Part shown: in pieces, positions 28,916 through 37,291 of the stretch | Position numbering within the stretch: the first letter of the stretch is position 1 | How the letters are laid out: every line of letters starts with the position of its first letter | DNA from: Streptosporangiaceae bacterium | GTDB lineage: Bacteria > Actinomycetota > Actinomycetes > Streptosporangiales > Streptosporangiaceae | Assembly: GCA_025934635.1 (NCBI GenBank) | Contig: JAICWX010000053.1 | Coordinates: 1-38,257 of the forward strand | Direction: 5' to 3' | DNA: 38,257 nt | Made by a program: the position numbers and the translations under genes | Notes under the pieces: generated by a model | Told to the model about the DNA's origin: nothing | Databases searched by the model: none | Seen by the model: the letters and a program-made list of their open reading frames with translations, nothing else

Positions 28916-30649
28916 ATGACCCGCTTGCCTGCATTCGCCAGGAAATCCGCCCGCCGTCGATGGTACGCAGGCACCGCGGCCCTGGCCGCGCTGGCCCTGG
29001 CCGCCGCCGGGTGCAGCTCCGGCTCGCCGTCCAGTTCGGCTACCGCCTCTAGCCCGGCGCAGGCCGGGCACAAGGGCGGCACGTTCACGATCCTGGCCAA
29101 CTCCGCTTTCGGCGTCGCCGACCCGGCGCAGAACTACACGCTGGAAGAGTGGCAGCTCCTCATCGACACCCACGACGGCCTGACGAGCTTCGCCAAGGTG
29201 GGGGGCGTGCCGGGGACGAAGATCGTGCCTGACCTGGCGACGTCCATCCCCACGCCGACCAACGGCGGCAAGACCTACGTCTTCAGCATCCGCAAGGGCA
29301 TCAAGTTCTCCAACGGCCAGACGCTCAAGCCCAGCGACTTCGTCCGGACCTTCGAGCGGCAGTTCACCGTGCCCGGGCCGACCTCGTTCTACTCGGGCCT
29401 GGTGGGGGCGGACAAGTGCAGCACCAAGAACTGTGACCTGACCAAGGGCGTGGTCGCCGACGACTCGGCCTACACCCTGACCCTCAACCTGACCGCGGCC
29501 GACCCCGAGCTGATGGACCAGCTGGCGCTGCCGTTCGCCTACGCCGTCCCGGGCAACACCTCGCTGAAGCTGACCGGCAACAACGTGCCGCCGGGCACCG
29601 GGCCGTACATGTGGAAGTCGTACAACCCGAACACCCAGGCCGTGCTGGTCCGCAACCCCTACTTCCACGTGTGGAACGCGGCGGCCCAGCCCGAGGGCTA
29701 CCCGAACGAGATCATCGAGAAGTACGGGCTGCTCGTCTCCGACGAGGTCCGGGAAGTGCAGAACGGCCAGGCCAACGAGGTCTTCGACGGCGACCAGATC
29801 CCGTCCGACCAGCTCAGCCAGCTGAACAGCGCCAAGTACGCCAACCAGGTGCACGTGAACACGCTGACGGCGGACTGGTACTTCGCGCTGAACACCAGGA
29901 AAGCCCCGTTCAACAACCTGCAGGCCCGGCAGGCGATCAACTACGCGGCCAACCGGGCGGCCTACGTCAAGATCGCCGGCGGCACCTCGCTGGCCGTGCC
30001 GACCTGCCAGATCCTGCCGCCGAACTACCCCTCCTACACGCCCTACTGCCCGTACACGGCAGGCTCCGACCACACCAAGTGGACCGGGCCGGACCTCGCC
30101 AAGGCCAAGCAGCTGGTGCAGCAGTCCGGCACGGCCGGGACAAAGGTGGTCGTCAACGGCACCAACGACCAGGTCGGCAAGGCCCTGGTCGAGCAGATGA
30201 TCTCGGACCTGGACGCGATCGGCTACAAGGCCTCCGCCCAGCTGCTCTCGAACAGCGTCCAGTACCCGTTCGTGCAGAACTCCTCCAACTCGGCCAAGTG
30301 GGACGTCGGCTGGTCCGCGTGGTATCAGGACTACCCGGCCCAGTCGGACTTCCTGAACGTGCTGGTCGGCTGCGGGACCATCCACCCGAACAGCGACGCC
30401 AGCCCGAACATCGCCGCCTTCTGCGATAAGTCCATCCAGTCCAAGATCGGCCAGGCCGAGACCACGGCGGCCACCGACCCGGCTGCCGCGGCCAAGCTGT
30501 GGACCGAGATCGACCACGCCGACACCGACGCGGCGCCCTGGGTCGACATGTACAACCCGAAGCAGCTCGACTTCCTGTCCAGCAACGTCCATGGTTACGC
30601 GTGGAACCCGCAGTGGTACATCCTCATCGACAGGCTCTGGCTCTCGTAA
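28916..30649 (+). CDS. Lipoprotein substrate-binding protein of a peptide/oligosaccharide-type ABC importer (SBP family 5)
   Basis: The protein has 577 residues; ATG 28916 follows GGAGG at 28906-28910. A type II signal peptide (RRRWYAGTAALAALALAAAG) ends in a lipobox with Cys33 (LAAAG-CSS), so it is anchored outside the membrane. The body is DppA/OppA-like: GGTFTILANSAFGVADPAQN, PTNGGKTYVFSIRKGIKFSN, PPGTGPYM, NLQARQAINYAANRAAY and WTEIDHADTDAAPWVDMY. Family members bind di- or oligopeptides, nickel chelates or plant-derived sugars; the ligand cannot be assigned. It is the first gene of a five-gene importer operon. Confidence 0.95.
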   Translation: MTRLPAFARKSARRRWYAGTAALAALALAAAGCSSGSPSSSATASSPAQAGHKGGTFTILANSAFGVADPAQNYTLEEWQLLIDTHDGLTSFAKVGGVPGTKIVPDLATSIPTPTNGGKTYVFSIRKGIKFSNGQTLKPSDFVRTFERQFTVPGPTSFYSGLVGADKCSTKNCDLTKGVVADDSAYTLTLNLTAADPELMDQLALPFAYAVPGNTSLKLTGNNVPPGTGPYMWKSYNPNTQAVLVRNPYFHVWNAAAQPEGYPNEIIEKYGLLVSDEVREVQNGQANEVFDGDQIPSDQLSQLNSAKYANQVHVNTLTADWYFALNTRKAPFNNLQARQAINYAANRAAYVKIAGGTSLAVPTCQILPPNYPSYTPYCPYTAGSDHTKWTGPDLAKAKQLVQQSGTAGTKVVVNGTNDQVGKALVEQMISDLDAIGYKASAQLLSNSVQYPFVQNSSNSAKWDVGWSAWYQDYPAQSDFLNVLVGCGTIHPNSDASPNIAAFCDKSIQSKIGQAETTAATDPAAAAKLWTEIDHADTDAAPWVDMYNPKQLDFLSSNVHGYAWNPQWYILIDRLWLS

Positions 30650-30688
30650 CCCCGCCCGAGGAGAGACGGAACCTGTCGAAGGAGGCAG

Positions 30689-31735
30689 ATGGCCACCCTG
30701 CTTGAGCAGGCCGAGCTCGTCCCTGAGCCGCCCGCGGCCGACCTGGGGCGCAATCCCTGGGCCGCCGCGGGCCGGCGGCTGCGGCGCAACCACATCGCGC
30801 TGGCCGCGCTCGGCCTGTTCCTGCTGATCGTGGTGCTGTGCCTGGCTGCGCCGCTGTACGCGCACGACGTGGCGCACGTGAACCCGTTCCCGCCCAACCT
30901 GAACGGCCACACGGTGGTGAACGGGAAGGTGGTCCAGGTGATGCAGCAGGGCGGCGGGATCCTGCACCTGGGCGAGACCCCGATCGGGCCGACCTGGGAC
31001 CTGAGCCACTACTTCCTCGGCGCGGACAGCACCGGCCGCGACATCGGCTCCCTGCTGCTGTACGGCGGGCGGAGCTCGCTTCAGGTCGGGATCGGCTCGG
31101 CGCTGCTGTGCTGCATCGCCGCGACCATCGTCGCCCTGTTCGCCGGCTTCTTCGGCGGCCTGGTCGACACGCTGCTGTCCCGGCTGATGGACATCATCTG
31201 GGCCTTCCCGGTCTACCTGCTGGCCATCTCGCTCGCGACCGAGCTGCTCACCCACTCCGGCGGCTTCAAGTTCGGGCCGCTGCACATCAGCGCGTCCAGC
31301 CTGTGGACGCCCACGATCATCATCGCGTTCATCTTCGTCCCGTACGTGTACCGCCCGGTCCGCGGCCAGGTGCTCTCGGTGGTCAACAAGGAGTTCGTGG
31401 AGGCCTCGATCGCCCAGGGCGCGGGCAACCTGCGGCTGATCTTCTCGGAGATCCTGCCCAACGTGGTGTCCACCGTGATCGTGCTGCTCCCGCTGATGGT
31501 CGCCACCACCATCTTGACCGAGTCGGCGCTGTCCTTCCTGTCCGTCGGCGTCCAGCCGCCCAACGTCAGCTGGGGAACGATGATCCAGGACGGCACCAGC
31601 CTGCTGTACACCCGGCCGTGGGACTCGCTCGCCCCCGGAATCATGATCTTGCTGACGGTCCTGTCGCTCAACGTGCTCGGCGACGGGGTACGAGACGCCC
31701 TCGACCCGCGCGCCAAGGTCCGGATGGAGGGCTGA
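30689..31735 (+). CDS. ABC transporter permease, DppC/OppC type
   Basis: The protein has 348 residues; GGAGG at 30681-30685 precedes ATG 30689. The N-terminal OppC-type segment RRLRRNHIALAALGLFLLIV and the extracytoplasmic loop with YFLGADSTGRDIGSLLLYGG are diagnostic. Five to six helices follow, with the coupling (EAA) loop FVEASIAQGAGNLRLIFSEI contacting the ATPases. A typical LSFLSVGVQPPNVSWGTMI segment is present. The DppC gene precedes the DppB gene, opposite to the common dppABCDF order. Confidence 0.95.
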   Translation: MATLLEQAELVPEPPAADLGRNPWAAAGRRLRRNHIALAALGLFLLIVVLCLAAPLYAHDVAHVNPFPPNLNGHTVVNGKVVQVMQQGGGILHLGETPIGPTWDLSHYFLGADSTGRDIGSLLLYGGRSSLQVGIGSALLCCIAATIVALFAGFFGGLVDTLLSRLMDIIWAFPVYLLAISLATELLTHSGGFKFGPLHISASSLWTPTIIIAFIFVPYVYRPVRGQVLSVVNKEFVEASIAQGAGNLRLIFSEILPNVVSTVIVLLPLMVATTILTESALSFLSVGVQPPNVSWGTMIQDGTSLLYTRPWDSLAPGIMILLTVLSLNVLGDGVRDALDPRAKVRMEG

Positions 31736-31743
31736 GCGACACC

Positions 31744-32715
31744 ATGCTGGCCTTCACCCTCCGGCGCGTGCTGTGGACCGTGCTGGTCATGTTCGTGATC
31801 ACGGTCGTCGTCTTCATCATCTTCTTCAAGACCCCCGGGGTCGACCCGGCCCGCGCCATCGCGGGCCGCAACCCGAGCGCGCAGGTCCTGCAGGAGATCC
31901 GGGCGCAGTTCGGGCTGGACAAGCCGCTTCCGGTTCAGTACGGCCTGATGATGAAGAGCATCTTCATCAGCCGTGACCTGGTCTCCTACTCCAATCAGGG
32001 CGTGAAGGTGATCCCCGAGATCGCCGCCGCCACCCCCGCCACCCTGTCCCTCGTGTTCGGCGCCGCGATCATCTGGGTGGTGATGGCGATCACCATCGGG
32101 GTGGCCGCCGCACTGCTCCGGGGCACGCTGTTCGACCCGCTGCTGATGGTGCTGGCGCTGATCGGCGTGTCCGCGCCGGTGTTCTGGGTGGGCCAGGTCG
32201 CCAACATGATCACCCAGGGCGGGCTGCACAGCACGTTCCTGTTCAGCTGGGTTCCGCCGCTGGGGTACACGTCGTTCACGCAGAGCCCGCTGCTGTGGTT
32301 CAGGGGGCTGGTCATCCCCTGGATCACGCTGTCGATCCTGTACATCGGCCTCTACGGGCGGGTGCTGCGGGCCAACATCCTGGAGACGCAGAATGAGGAC
32401 TTCGTCCGGACCGCCCGCGCGAAGGGGATCACCGAGCGGCAGGTGCTGCTGCGGCACACGCTGCGCACATCCATGATCACCTTCGTGAGCCTGTTCGGCC
32501 TGGACTTCGGCGCCCTGGTGGCCGGCGGCGCGCTGCTCACCGAGGTGGTGTTCGGCATCCACGGGGTCGGGTACCTCACCTACCAGGCCCTGGCCAACCT
32601 TGACCTGCCGACGATCATGGCTACCGTGGTGTACGGGGCGTTCTTCATCGTGCTGGCCAACGCCCTCATCGACATCGGCTACGCCTGGCTCGACCCGAGG
32701 ATCCGCCCGTCATGA
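31744..32715 (+). CDS. ABC transporter permease, DppB/OppB type
   Basis: The protein has 323 residues; ATG 31744 starts 8 bases after the DppC stop. MLAFTLRRVLWTVLVMFVIT is the typical first helix, followed by DPARAIAGRNPSAQVLQEIR and LDKPLPVQYG. The EAA loop is NEDFVRTARAKGITERQVLL. GVSAPVFWVGQ and ALLTEVVFGIHGVGYLTYQA are typical. It forms a heterodimeric channel with the permease encoded upstream. Confidence 0.95.
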   Translation: MLAFTLRRVLWTVLVMFVITVVVFIIFFKTPGVDPARAIAGRNPSAQVLQEIRAQFGLDKPLPVQYGLMMKSIFISRDLVSYSNQGVKVIPEIAAATPATLSLVFGAAIIWVVMAITIGVAAALLRGTLFDPLLMVLALIGVSAPVFWVGQVANMITQGGLHSTFLFSWVPPLGYTSFTQSPLLWFRGLVIPWITLSILYIGLYGRVLRANILETQNEDFVRTARAKGITERQVLLRHTLRTSMITFVSLFGLDFGALVAGGALLTEVVFGIHGVGYLTYQALANLDLPTIMATVVYGAFFIVLANALIDIGYAWLDPRIRPS

Positions 32716-32731
32716 CAAGGAAGCCGGTGCC

Positions 32732-33778
32732 ATGACGAGCCAGCCGGCGGCGGGGGAACCGCTGCTCGACGTGCGCGACCTCAAGGTCTCCTTCCGTACC
32801 GAGGACGGCCTGGTCAAGGCGGTCGACGGAGTGTCGCTCACCCTGTTCGAGGGCGAGACGCTCGGCATCGTGGGGGAGTCCGGTTCCGGCAAGAGCGTCA
32901 CCATGATGTCGGTGATGCGGCTGATCAACGACCCGAACGCGCGCTTCGAGGGCGAGATCCTCTACAAGGGCCACGACCTGATGGAGCTGAACCCGGACCA
33001 GATGCGGCAGATCCGCGGCACCGGGATCTCGATGATCTTCCAGGACCCGATGACCTCGCTGAACCCGGTGTACCGGGTCGGCTGGCAGATCGCCGAGCAG
33101 ATCCGGGCGCACGACCGCGTCTCCAAGCAGGCGGCGAAGGCCCGGGCGGCCGAGCTGCTGGCCGCCGTCGGCATCCCGCAGGCCGCCAGCCGGGTTGACA
33201 GCTACCCGCATGAGTTCTCCGGCGGCATGCGGCAGCGGGTGATGATCGCCATGGCGATCTCCTGCAACCCCGACATCCTGATCGCCGACGAGCCGACCAC
33301 CGCGCTGGACGTCACCATCCAGGCGCAGATCCTCAACCTGATCAAAAAGCTCCGGACGGACTTCGGCACCGCCGTCGTGCTGATCACCCACGACATGGGA
33401 GTGGTCGCGGACCTGGCCGACCGGATCGCGGTGATGTACGCGGGCCGGATCGTCGAGCAGGGCAGCCGGCGTGAGATCTTCTACGACGCCCAGCACCCGT
33501 ACACCTGGGGCCTGCTCGGCTCCATCGCCCGGCTGGACCGGCCCAAGCCGCGGCGCCTGGCGGCGATCCCCGGGCAGCCGCCCTCGCTGCTGCGGCTATC
33601 GGGGGGATGCGCCTTCGCTGATCGCTGCGCGCACCGGTTCGGCCTGTGCGACGAACGGCCGCCCCTGCTCGACCGGGTTGGCGGCGGCCACCTGGACGCC
33701 TGCCACCTCGAGCCCAAGCAGAAGAAGGAACGGCGGGAGACCACCATCCACCCCGAACTCATCGGGAACGCCGAATGA
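32732..33778 (+). CDS. ABC transporter ATP-binding protein, DppD/OppD type
   Basis: The protein has 348 residues; ATG 32732 follows AAGG about 10 bases upstream. Walker A is GESGSGKS, Q-loop [11 protein letters not shown], signature [15 protein letters not shown], Walker [13 protein letters not shown], and H-loop [15 protein letters not shown]. The OppD-specific C-terminal region has a Cys cluster, [14 protein letters not shown] with a later CHLE, as in DppD proteins that bind an iron-sulfur cluster. Its end overlaps the next start (ATGA, 33775-33778). Confidence 0.96.
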   Translation: MTSQPAAGEPLLDVRDLKVSFRTEDGLVKAVDGVSLTLFEGETLGIVGESGSGKSVTMMSVMRLINDPNARFEGEILYKGHDLMELNPDQMRQIRGTGISMIFQDPMTSLNPVYRVGWQIAEQIRAHDRVSKQAAKARAAELLAAVGIPQAASRVDSYPHEFSGGMRQRVMIAMAISCNPDILIADEPTTALDVTIQAQILNLIKKLRTDFGTAVVLITHDMGVVADLADRIAVMYAGRIVEQGSRREIFYDAQHPYTWGLLGSIARLDRPKPRRLAAIPGQPPSLLRLSGGCAFADRCAHRFGLCDERPPLLDRVGGGHLDACHLEPKQKKERRETTIHPELIGNAE

Positions 33779-34860
33779 CCGCCGCGGCCGCCAACGGAGC
33801 GTCCGGCCCGGACGCGGACCCCGGGACGGCGATCGAGGACGGCGAGCTGCTCCTGCGGGCCGAACACGTCAAGAAGTACTTCCCGATCAGGAACGGGGCG
33901 CTGCTGCAGCGCGAGGTCGCGCGGGTGCACGCGGTCGACGACGTCAGCCTCGAGCTGCGCGCCGGGGAGACGCTCGGCCTCGTCGGGGAGTCCGGGTGCG
34001 GCAAGTCCACGCTGGCCCGGTGCCTGGCCCGGCTGTACCCGCTCACCAGCGGCACGATCGAGTTCGAGGGCAAGGACATTTCCGCGTTGTCCCGGCGCGA
34101 GCTGCGCCCGGTGCGGCGTGAGCTGCAGATGGTGTTCCAGGATCCGTACGCGTCGCTCAACCCGCGCAAGCGGGTCGGCGAGATACTCTCCGAGCCGCTG
34201 CGCATCCACCGGTACGGGAACCGTGACCAGACCAGGCGGCGGGTGCGCGAGCTGCTCGAGCTCGTCGGCCTGTCGCCGGAGCACATCAACCGCTACCCGC
34301 ACGAGTTCTCCGGCGGCCAGCGGCAGCGGATCGGAGTCGCCCGGGCCCTGGCCCTGCACCCGCGGCTGGTCATCGCCGACGAGCCCGTCTCCGCCCTCGA
34401 CGTCTCGATCCGCGCGCAGGTCATCAACCTGCTCGACGACCTGCAGGACGACCTGCACCTCACCTACATCTTCATCGCCCACGACCTGGGCGTGGTGCGG
34501 CACGTATCGGACCGGGTCGCGGTCATGTACCTGGGCAAGATCGTGGAGATCTCGCCCGCCGAGGAGCTCTACCAGCGGCCGGTCCACCCCTATACCGAGG
34601 CGCTGCTCTCCGCCGTCCCGATCCCCGACCCGGACCTGTCCGCGGCCAGGAAGCAGATCGTGCTCGAGGGGGACGTGCCGAGCCCGATCCTGCCGCCCTC
34701 GGGCTGCCGGTTCCACCCGCGCTGCCGCTACGCCACGGAAATCTGCGCCAAGACCGAACCCCCGCTGACCGAGCAGGGCAGCGCCGGCCACCTGGCCGCC
34801 TGCCACCACCCGCTCAAAACCGTCCCGCTCAGTATCGTCACGCCCGGCTCCGGCCCCTAA
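33775..34860 (+). CDS. ABC transporter ATP-binding protein, DppF/OppF type
   Basis: The protein has 361 residues; the ATG overlaps the preceding stop. Walker A is GESGCGKS, Q-loop [12 protein letters not shown], signature [15 protein letters not shown], Walker [13 protein letters not shown], and H-loop [15 protein letters not shown]. The C-terminal domain carries [15 protein letters not shown] with a later CHHP, the OppF cysteine motif. It pairs with the ATPase before it. The leading 20 residues ([17 protein letters not shown]) are disordered. It is the last gene of the importer operon. Confidence 0.96.
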   Translation: MTAAAANGASGPDADPGTAIEDGELLLRAEHVKKYFPIRNGALLQREVARVHAVDDVSLELRAGETLGLVGESGCGKSTLARCLARLYPLTSGTIEFEGKDISALSRRELRPVRRELQMVFQDPYASLNPRKRVGEILSEPLRIHRYGNRDQTRRRVRELLELVGLSPEHINRYPHEFSGGQRQRIGVARALALHPRLVIADEPVSALDVSIRAQVINLLDDLQDDLHLTYIFIAHDLGVVRHVSDRVAVMYLGKIVEISPAEELYQRPVHPYTEALLSAVPIPDPDLSAARKQIVLEGDVPSPILPPSGCRFHPRCRYATEICAKTEPPLTEQGSAGHLAACHHPLKTVPLSIVTPGSGP

Positions 34861-34912
34861 TCGTCACCAATATCTCAGTGCGGCCTCAGCTAGAGTTCAG
34901 TACGCTCCGCGG

Positions 34913-37237
34913 GTGCGCATTCACGGGGTTTTCCGGGGTATCGGTTCGTTCGCGGTCAAGTTCAGGTGGTTCGTCCTCGTCGCGTGGATCATCGCGGCCG
35001 TGGCCGTGCCGCGCGCCCTGCCGTCGCTGTCCAGCGTGACCCAGGGCAACAACGCCAACTTCCTGCCGGCCAGCGCGCCGAGTGAGCATGCCCTCAAGCT
35101 CGCCGGGCCGCTGGGCGGGTCGACGCTCACGCCGGTGCCGGTCGTGGCCGCGTCCGCCCAGGGCGCCCTGTCCGCGGCCGACCAGTCCTGGCTGCAGCAG
35201 CTGGAGAAGGACCTGGGCCAGGTCAAGACGGTCGTCAAGGTACGTGATCTTGGCCGCTCGCCCGACGGGCAGGCCGCGCAGCTCCAGGTGCTGTCCAACG
35301 TCAGCCAGGGCGGGTCCGGTTCCGGGCTGACCACGCTGGTCGACGACCTGCGGTCGGCGATCAAAAAGGCCGGCCCGCCGTCGGGCCTGTCGGTGCACCT
35401 GGCCGGCGCGGTCGCGATCAACGTGGACCAGCAGGCCAAGTCGGGCAACACCGACAACCAGATCCAGCTGCTTTCTGTCGCGTTCATCCTGGTGCTGCTG
35501 TTGCTGGTGTTCCGCGCGCTGCTGGCGCCGTTCGTCACCTTGATCCCCGCGTTCCTGGCCGTGGCCATCTCCGGGCCGCTGGTCGGGGAGGCCGCGCAGC
35601 ATGGCCTCAAGGTGTCGCCGCTGGCCCAGATCCTGCTGATCGTGCTGGTCCTCGGCGCGGGCACGGATTACGGCCTGTTCCTGGTCTTCCGGGTCCGGGA
35701 GAACCTGCGCCAGGGCATGGACAAACGGGAGGCAGTGGTCAAGGCGGTCGAGCGAGTCGGCGAGTCGATCACGTTCTCGGCCGCCACCGTCATCGCGGCG
35801 CTGCTGTCCCTGCTCGCGGCCAGCTTCGAGTTCTACTCCGACCTGGGCATCCCGCTGGCCATCGGCGTCGGCGTGATGCTGCTGGCCGGGCTCACGCTGC
35901 TGCCCGCGCTGCTGGCCATCTTCGGCCGGGCGGTGTTCTGGCCGAGCAAGACCAAGCAGGGCGCGGGCAAGGCGGGCGTCTGGGGCCGCGTCGCGGTCCG
36001 GATCATCAGGCACCCGGCCCCCACCCTCGTGGTCGGCCTGCTGGTGTTCGGCGGCCTGGCCGTCGCGGCCAGCGCGAACACCGCGGCCGGGTTCGGCGGG
36101 CAGACCACCGCGCCGTCGGGCTCGGACTCGGCGGCCGGCGCGGCCGTCCTGTCCGCCCACTTCCCGAACACCAGCGACAACCCGACCAGCATCATCTATC
36201 AGCTCAAGCAGCCCGTCTGGAATGACCTGCAGGCGGTGCAGACGGCGCGCGGCCAGCTCGAGGCCAGCGGCCTGTTCACCTCGGTGGCCGGCCCGCTGAA
36301 CCCCAACGGCGCGACGCTCACGCCCGCCCAGCTCACCGCCCTGCACGACAAGCTGGGGGCACCCCAGGCGCTGCCGGCCACGCCGCCCGCGAACAGTGGC
36401 GTCCCGGCCATCGGCTACCAGCTGTACCGCGCGACCGCCCTGTACATCTCGCCGGACGGGCGCACGGTGCAGTTCGCGACCGGCCTCAAGGCGGGGGACC
36501 CGTCCACCACCGCCGCCATGGCCGCCGTCCCCGCCGTCCGCACCGCGGCGGCCAAGGCGATGCAGACCATCGGCGCCGCCGACTACGGGGTAGGCGGCCT
36601 GGCCCCCGGCATCTACGACATCAGCAGCATTTCCAACAGCGACCTGGCCACCGTGATCCCGATCGCCATCGTGATCATCGGGTTCCTGCTCGCCCTGGTG
36701 ATGCGCAGCCTGGTCGCGCCGCTGTACCTGATCGTCTCGGTCGGCCTTTCCTACCTGGCCGCCCTGGGTCTCTCGGTCCTGGTGTTCATCAAGATCGCCG
36801 GGGACGGCGGCCTGGTCTTCTTCCTGCCCTTCCTGATGTTCGTCTTCCTGCTGGCGCTGGGGGAGGACTACAACATCCTGGTGATGAGCCGGATCAGGGA
36901 GGAAGCGCAGCATTACCCGCTCAAGGAGGCGGTGAGCCGGGCGCTCGTCGCCACCGGCACCACGGTCACCTCGGCGGGCCTGGTGCTCGGCGGCACGTTC
37001 ACGGTCTTCGCCATCGTGGGCGCGCAGCAGGGATCCAGCCAGTTCCGCGACGTCGGGGCCGGCCTGGCGCTGGGCATCTTGATGGACACCTTCCTCGTCC
37101 GCACCCTGCTGGTGCCGTCCACGGTCGTGCTGCTCGGCCGGTGGAACTGGTGGCCCTCCAAGCTGAGCAGGCGAGATGGCCCTGGCCCGGACCAGACGAG
37201 CGTTCCGCAGGAAGGAACGAGCACGTTGCCAGCGTGA
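34913..37237 (+). CDS. MMPL/RND-family transporter
   Basis: The protein has 774 residues from GTG 34913. The start is supported by VRIHGVFRGIGSFAVKFRWF, the usual cytoplasmic lead and first helix. Two halves each contain a large extracytoplasmic loop (about 55-170 and 390-560) and clustered helices, with LVLGAGTDYGLFLVFRVREN in the first half and LALGEDYNILVMSRIREEAQ in the second: the paired Asp-Tyr motifs of proton-driven MMPL proteins. Family members export lipids, siderophores or drugs. There is no MmpS gene beside it. TAGAGT (34891-34896) may be part of its -10 region. Confidence 0.94.
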   Translation: MRIHGVFRGIGSFAVKFRWFVLVAWIIAAVAVPRALPSLSSVTQGNNANFLPASAPSEHALKLAGPLGGSTLTPVPVVAASAQGALSAADQSWLQQLEKDLGQVKTVVKVRDLGRSPDGQAAQLQVLSNVSQGGSGSGLTTLVDDLRSAIKKAGPPSGLSVHLAGAVAINVDQQAKSGNTDNQIQLLSVAFILVLLLLVFRALLAPFVTLIPAFLAVAISGPLVGEAAQHGLKVSPLAQILLIVLVLGAGTDYGLFLVFRVRENLRQGMDKREAVVKAVERVGESITFSAATVIAALLSLLAASFEFYSDLGIPLAIGVGVMLLAGLTLLPALLAIFGRAVFWPSKTKQGAGKAGVWGRVAVRIIRHPAPTLVVGLLVFGGLAVAASANTAAGFGGQTTAPSGSDSAAGAAVLSAHFPNTSDNPTSIIYQLKQPVWNDLQAVQTARGQLEASGLFTSVAGPLNPNGATLTPAQLTALHDKLGAPQALPATPPANSGVPAIGYQLYRATALYISPDGRTVQFATGLKAGDPSTTAAMAAVPAVRTAAAKAMQTIGAADYGVGGLAPGIYDISSISNSDLATVIPIAIVIIGFLLALVMRSLVAPLYLIVSVGLSYLAALGLSVLVFIKIAGDGGLVFFLPFLMFVFLLALGEDYNILVMSRIREEAQHYPLKEAVSRALVATGTTVTSAGLVLGGTFTVFAIVGAQQGSSQFRDVGAGLALGILMDTFLVRTLLVPSTVVLLGRWNWWPSKLSRRDGPGPDQTSVPQEGTSTLPA

Positions 37238-37255
37238 AACCGCGATGAAACCTTC

Positions 37256-37271
37256 GGGACATCGCAGTCCC
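37256..37271. promoter_or_regulatory. Small hairpin in the leader of the PEP-utilising gene
   Basis: GGGAC-ATCGCA-GTCCC forms a 5-bp stem with a 6-base loop, 20 bases before the ATG and 18 bases after the MMPL stop. It lacks a T run and is too short for a clear terminator, so an operator or leader hairpin is equally possible. Confidence 0.3.
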
Positions 37272-37291
37272 GATCGTCCTTAGGAGCCGCA

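Noticed and set aside
28844..31285. Long minus-strand open frame of 813 codons
   Set aside because: It is antisense to the SBP and DppC genes, has His/Gly/Arg/Val-rich composition typical of GC-rich shadow frames and no domain.
34886..36913. Long minus-strand open frame of 675 codons
   Set aside because: It is antisense to the MMPL gene, whose motifs are unambiguous; the frame is open only because of third-position GC bias.
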